Shown here one piece after another: positions 60,965 through 64,000 of a stretch of DNA of 64,000 nucleotides. The notes below the pieces were generated by a model. That model ran no database searches. It was not told the DNA's origin and saw only the letters and a program-made list of their open reading frames with translations. Location of the stretch: assembly GCA_004014935.1 (NCBI GenBank), contig CP025326.1, positions 248,001 through 312,000 of the forward strand, read 5' to 3'. Each line of letters begins with the position of its first letter. Positions within the stretch are counted from its first letter, which is position 1. Both the position numbers and the translations under genes were made by a program. Source of the stretch: Saccharomycopsis malanga. Lineage: Eukaryota; Ascomycota; Saccharomycetes; Ascoideales; Saccharomycopsidaceae.

Positions 60965-63900
60965 ATGTCTGGGGCTTCCAGATCTCCTACAAGAGGAGGT
61001 ATTGCTAATCGATATTTGCAAAACTTGAATCAAAATCATGATTTCAAGACCTCACGGGCACCATCAACAATATTTAGCACAAGTCCATTGAAGGAAAATA
61101 CTAATATTTTCAACCAGAGCAGAAGGCCATCGATCAGTCCGGTTAAGAAAGCTAAAGCAGCATTGACACGCTCGGAGACAGAAGACGGTACTAATGATGG
61201 TGGAGAAGATACGGTTACAGGGTTGAAAAATAGAAAAAAACTAGCCAAGAAGTTTTCAGATGAAAACTTGAATGGGTCTTGGTTTGACAATCAGAGACAG
61301 TCTTTACAGGGCTATGAGTATCTATGTCGTGTTGGAGAGGCGAAGCGATGGATTGAGAGCTGTATTAATGAGAAGCTACCGTCAGAGTCTGAATTGTGTA
61401 ACGATGGATTTAGAGATGGAGTGATTCTTGCCAAGTTGACGCGGGCATTTGTTCCACAGTTGGTCAAGAAGATTGTGCCGTCATCCAGAAGACTTCAATT
61501 CAAACATACGGAGAACATTAACAATTTTTTCAAGTTTTTGGACATTATACAAATACCAGAGTTGTTCCGGTTTGAATTGACAGATCTCTACGACAAGAAA
61601 AACATACCAAAGGTTATTTTCTGTATCCATGCGTTGAGTTATCTACTTGCACAGGACGAGAGGGCCCCTCAGATGACAGATTTGGTAGGCAAGTTGGAGT
61701 TTACAGATGAGGAGATCAATGCATCGCAAAAAGCCTTGGACGGGGCCAGTCTTCCGAATTTCAGTTCGGTACGTAGCAAAGGGTCCAAAGAACCGGCAAA
61801 ACGGCCAGCGCATAGCGCAGAGTATGAAGCTGAGCAGAAACTGAGCTCAGAGATGGGCTCTGGTGATCGGCCAAGTAGGAAACAAGAAGCGACGTATTGT
61901 GATCAGTCGGAGCCCGAGGGGGAACACGAGCCAAGTAACGAGGAATTGGAGGATGTTCTTAGAAGCGTCATCAAGTTTCAGTCGTTTGCCAGAGGGTCTA
62001 TATTCCGGTACAAGATGTTTGTTTCACGGATGATTTTGAAAGCAAGCGAGCAGTCGATTGTGGAGCTACAGTCTGTGGTACGCCGAAAGCAGCTTCAAAA
62101 TGGGTCTTTTATGAAGGAGCGTGTGCTTGAGTTGTCGATTCCTGCCACCATTATGTTACAGGCGCAGATAAGAGGCGCGATGACCAGAAAGTTGCTACGG
62201 CATTCTGTAAAGAAAATCTTGAGAAGAAACCAAGCCAGTATAGTGCCTTTGCAGTCTGTCATACGGGGCGCCATGCTACGTGGCAGGTTGCTATGCCATT
62301 TAGATGAGGCGACGGGTGAGGAGGCCCAGGCGAGTGTGGCAAGGCTTCAAGCTGTGATCAGAAGGATAATGTATGAGCGCAGGTTCCGCAGTCATATTGG
62401 ATATGCCTTCAAAGCAGAAAAGTCGTTGGTACGACTACAAGCGATCATAAGAGGCTATCAGGTGCGAAAAGACTTGGCAGTGTGTTTGAACAGTTTGTAT
62501 TTCTGTTCTCTGGGCATCAGCGTGCTACAGGCTGTTATCAGACGCAAGTTGTTTTTGCAGAGCCACGAAAACAAGTTGGCTCGTCTTCAAAAGGAAGCGA
62601 GAAGCATTGTGGAATTGCAGGCCAAAATCAAAAGCAGCTTGCGCCGCCAGCGGCTTCAAAAGCTCATGTTTCTGTTGGTCCGTGCCAAAGACAGCATTGT
62701 CGAGGTCCAGTCTATAGCCAGAGCAGGCATTGCGCGCAATCAGTTGAACGTTATCTTGGACACGCTCGAGTTCACAGAGGCTAAAGTGACGAGACTCAGC
62801 GCGGTGATACGCGGAAACCTATTGAGGGCCCGGGTTGCATCGTTGAAAGAAGAGGCGCAAAAGTCCCCAGATATCGTGACGATCCAGTCTTTGGTGCGAG
62901 GCCTATTGTCGAGATTCCAGCAGGACATGTTGCTAGACGACTTGGAAACCAACGAGCCTTGTATAGTGGTGGTCCAGGCGGCCGTCCGAGGGATGATGCT
63001 ACGGAAGGCCAATCGAGCCCGCGACCAGTATTATCTAGCCAATATAGACAAGGTCATCAAGGTGCAGTCGTACATCAAAGGCAAGGACTTTGGCGACGCC
63101 TACAAAAAGCTCTTGACCATGGCCAACCCCCCAATCCATGCCATTGCCAAGTTTGCCCACTTGTTGAACGACACAGATAAGGATTTCCAGGACGAGGTCT
63201 ACTTGAACCAGCTCAACGAGAAAATCATCTACAAAACCAAACAGACCGAGGAGTTGGAGCAGACCAACAAGGACCTCGACATCAAAATCGCGCTTTTGGT
63301 GAGAAACAAAATCACTCTTGACGAGCTTATCAAACAGCGCAATAACGGCTACACAGGCTACAAGGTGGACACACATGCGGCACACGGAACCGACATCAAC
63401 TCTCTTACCAAACCCGCCCGCCAGACCGTCGAGACATACCAAAAGATCTTCTATCTCTTGCAAACCGACCCGGGGCTCTTCGTGGCCCTCGAGGGATGTG
63501 CGGACAAGCTGTTGCAGGCTTGCATCCTCAAGGTGTTCAACTACGGCGGCTGTGGCACCCGTGCCCCAACCAAGGGTGCCCGGCGCGAAGAGTATATGTT
63601 TATGAGGCTTTTGAGTCGCATGGTGGAAGCTGCTGTTGCTGAAAGCGAGAATATTGACGGATTTGCCGCATTGTACATCGAAAACGGCTCTGCAATGTGG
63701 CAGAGGTTGTTTGTTTCATTTCTCAGGACCCCCAAACAGAAGAACGTGTTGAAGAGCCTTTTCGGGCCGTTGATAAGCTCTATTTCGGACATCAGTGATT
63801 TGTCGCTTGAAAGCAGCCCTTTAAAGATATACCATACCATTTTGGAAGCAGAAGGAAAACCAGCACAGCAAATCTTGCAAAACGTGACTGTAGAAGAAGC

Positions 63901-64000
63901 CATCCAACACCCAAAAGTCCGTAATCAGTTTGTAAACAACTTAGCTCAGCTACGGGAGCTCGGCAACAGTTTCCTTGAGCTTTTATGGAAAAAAATCGAC
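60965..64000 (+). CDS. IQG1: IQGAP-family cytokinesis protein, N-terminal 1012 codons
   Basis: Actin-ring scaffold of budding-yeast cytokinesis. The frame is open from ATG 60965 to the window end. N-terminus: Cdk-type SP sites (SPTR, SPLK, SPVKK) and a KEN box (residues 43-45), which fits cell-cycle control of the protein. Calponin-homology actin-binding domain from about residue 118 (YLCRVGEAKRWIES, FRDGVILAKL). Then about thirteen IQ-like motifs between residues 335 and 700 (FQSFARGSIFR, LQAIIRGYQVRK, VQAAVRGMMLRK), which bind calmodulin or myosin light chain. The RasGAP-related domain starts near residue 800 (EKIIYKTKQTEELE). GC content and codon use are higher than in the left-arm genes. 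The RasGAP C-terminal part lies beyond the window. Confidence 0.92.
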   Translation, partial: MSGASRSPTRGGIANRYLQNLNQNHDFKTSRAPSTIFSTSPLKENTNIFNQSRRPSISPVKKAKAALTRSETEDGTNDGGEDTVTGLKNRKKLAKKFSDENLNGSWFDNQRQSLQGYEYLCRVGEAKRWIESCINEKLPSESELCNDGFRDGVILAKLTRAFVPQLVKKIVPSSRRLQFKHTENINNFFKFLDIIQIPELFRFELTDLYDKKNIPKVIFCIHALSYLLAQDERAPQMTDLVGKLEFTDEEINASQKALDGASLPNFSSVRSKGSKEPAKRPAHSAEYEAEQKLSSEMGSGDRPSRKQEATYCDQSEPEGEHEPSNEELEDVLRSVIKFQSFARGSIFRYKMFVSRMILKASEQSIVELQSVVRRKQLQNGSFMKERVLELSIPATIMLQAQIRGAMTRKLLRHSVKKILRRNQASIVPLQSVIRGAMLRGRLLCHLDEATGEEAQASVARLQAVIRRIMYERRFRSHIGYAFKAEKSLVRLQAIIRGYQVRKDLAVCLNSLYFCSLGISVLQAVIRRKLFLQSHENKLARLQKEARSIVELQAKIKSSLRRQRLQKLMFLLVRAKDSIVEVQSIARAGIARNQLNVILDTLEFTEAKVTRLSAVIRGNLLRARVASLKEEAQKSPDIVTIQSLVRGLLSRFQQDMLLDDLETNEPCIVVVQAAVRGMMLRKANRARDQYYLANIDKVIKVQSYIKGKDFGDAYKKLLTMANPPIHAIAKFAHLLNDTDKDFQDEVYLNQLNEKIIYKTKQTEELEQTNKDLDIKIALLVRNKITLDELIKQRNNGYTGYKVDTHAAHGTDINSLTKPARQTVETYQKIFYLLQTDPGLFVALEGCADKLLQACILKVFNYGGCGTRAPTKGARREEYMFMRLLSRMVEAAVAESENIDGFAALYIENGSAMWQRLFVSFLRTPKQKNVLKSLFGPLISSISDISDLSLESSPLKIYHTILEAEGKPAQQILQNVTVEEAIQHPKVRNQFVNNLAQLRELGNSFLELLWKKID

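Noticed and set aside
62482-63605. Alternative-frame open stretches within IQG1
   Set aside because: They overlap the continuous IQGAP frame, which has clear domains.

Overview
The window looks like nuclear DNA of a budding yeast (Saccharomycotina), probably a relative of Debaryomyces, Scheffersomyces or Candida. The signs are short introns with GTATGT donors and TACTAAC-type branch sites, strong TTG and AGA codon preference, rare CTG codons, yeast-type single-copy genes (ATP1, RSM18, AGX1, RNH1, SSP120, phospholipase B, IQG1), and Ty5-like copia elements primed by a half-molecule of initiator tRNA. I cannot settle the species or whether CTG is read as Ser or Leu.

Left arm (1-19 kb), ordinary genes: ATP1 (two introns), a bS18m/RSM18 gene (one intron), two tandem AGX1-type alanine:glyoxylate aminotransferases, a CofD/YvcK-family gene (YNL011C-like), RNH1, SSP120 (minus strand) and a phospholipase B gene with one intron. 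The spaces between them hold copies of a short dispersed repeat of about 330 bp. Its head has RNA polymerase III A and B boxes and its end is an ATT-rich tail, so I read it as a tRNA-derived SINE. A second, older LTR-like repeat (called R2 here) often follows the SINE tail.

Centre (about 19.5-60.6 kb): about 41 kb without an intact host gene. It is built from one Ty5/Tca5-like copia family: three long copies A (-), B (+) and D (-), three internally deleted Gag-integrase derivatives N1, N2 and N3, and about a dozen solo, nested or truncated LTRs. Mixed in are pieces of an AP-endonuclease LINE (copies I, II and III), a second copia family, a Ty3/gypsy integrase scrap, and remains of two host genes (an Irc5-like SNF2 helicase and an unidentified Ser/Asn-rich protein). 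Nested insertions can be ordered by their 5-bp target duplications. A 2.27-kb inversion between A and B is deduced because undoing it rejoins LINE I and restores a GAATC duplication around B. Such Ty5-like clusters mark centromeres in Scheffersomyces stipitis and Debaryomyces hansenii, so this block is a candidate centromere.

Right edge (60.96-64 kb): the first 1012 codons of IQG1 (IQGAP), running off the window.

No copia copy is complete. B keeps reverse transcriptase and RNase H but has lost parts of Gag and the integrase zinc finger. D keeps Gag and integrase but has lost the RT centre. A has lost both the integrase zinc finger and the RT centre. All coordinates of degenerate elements are judged by eye.
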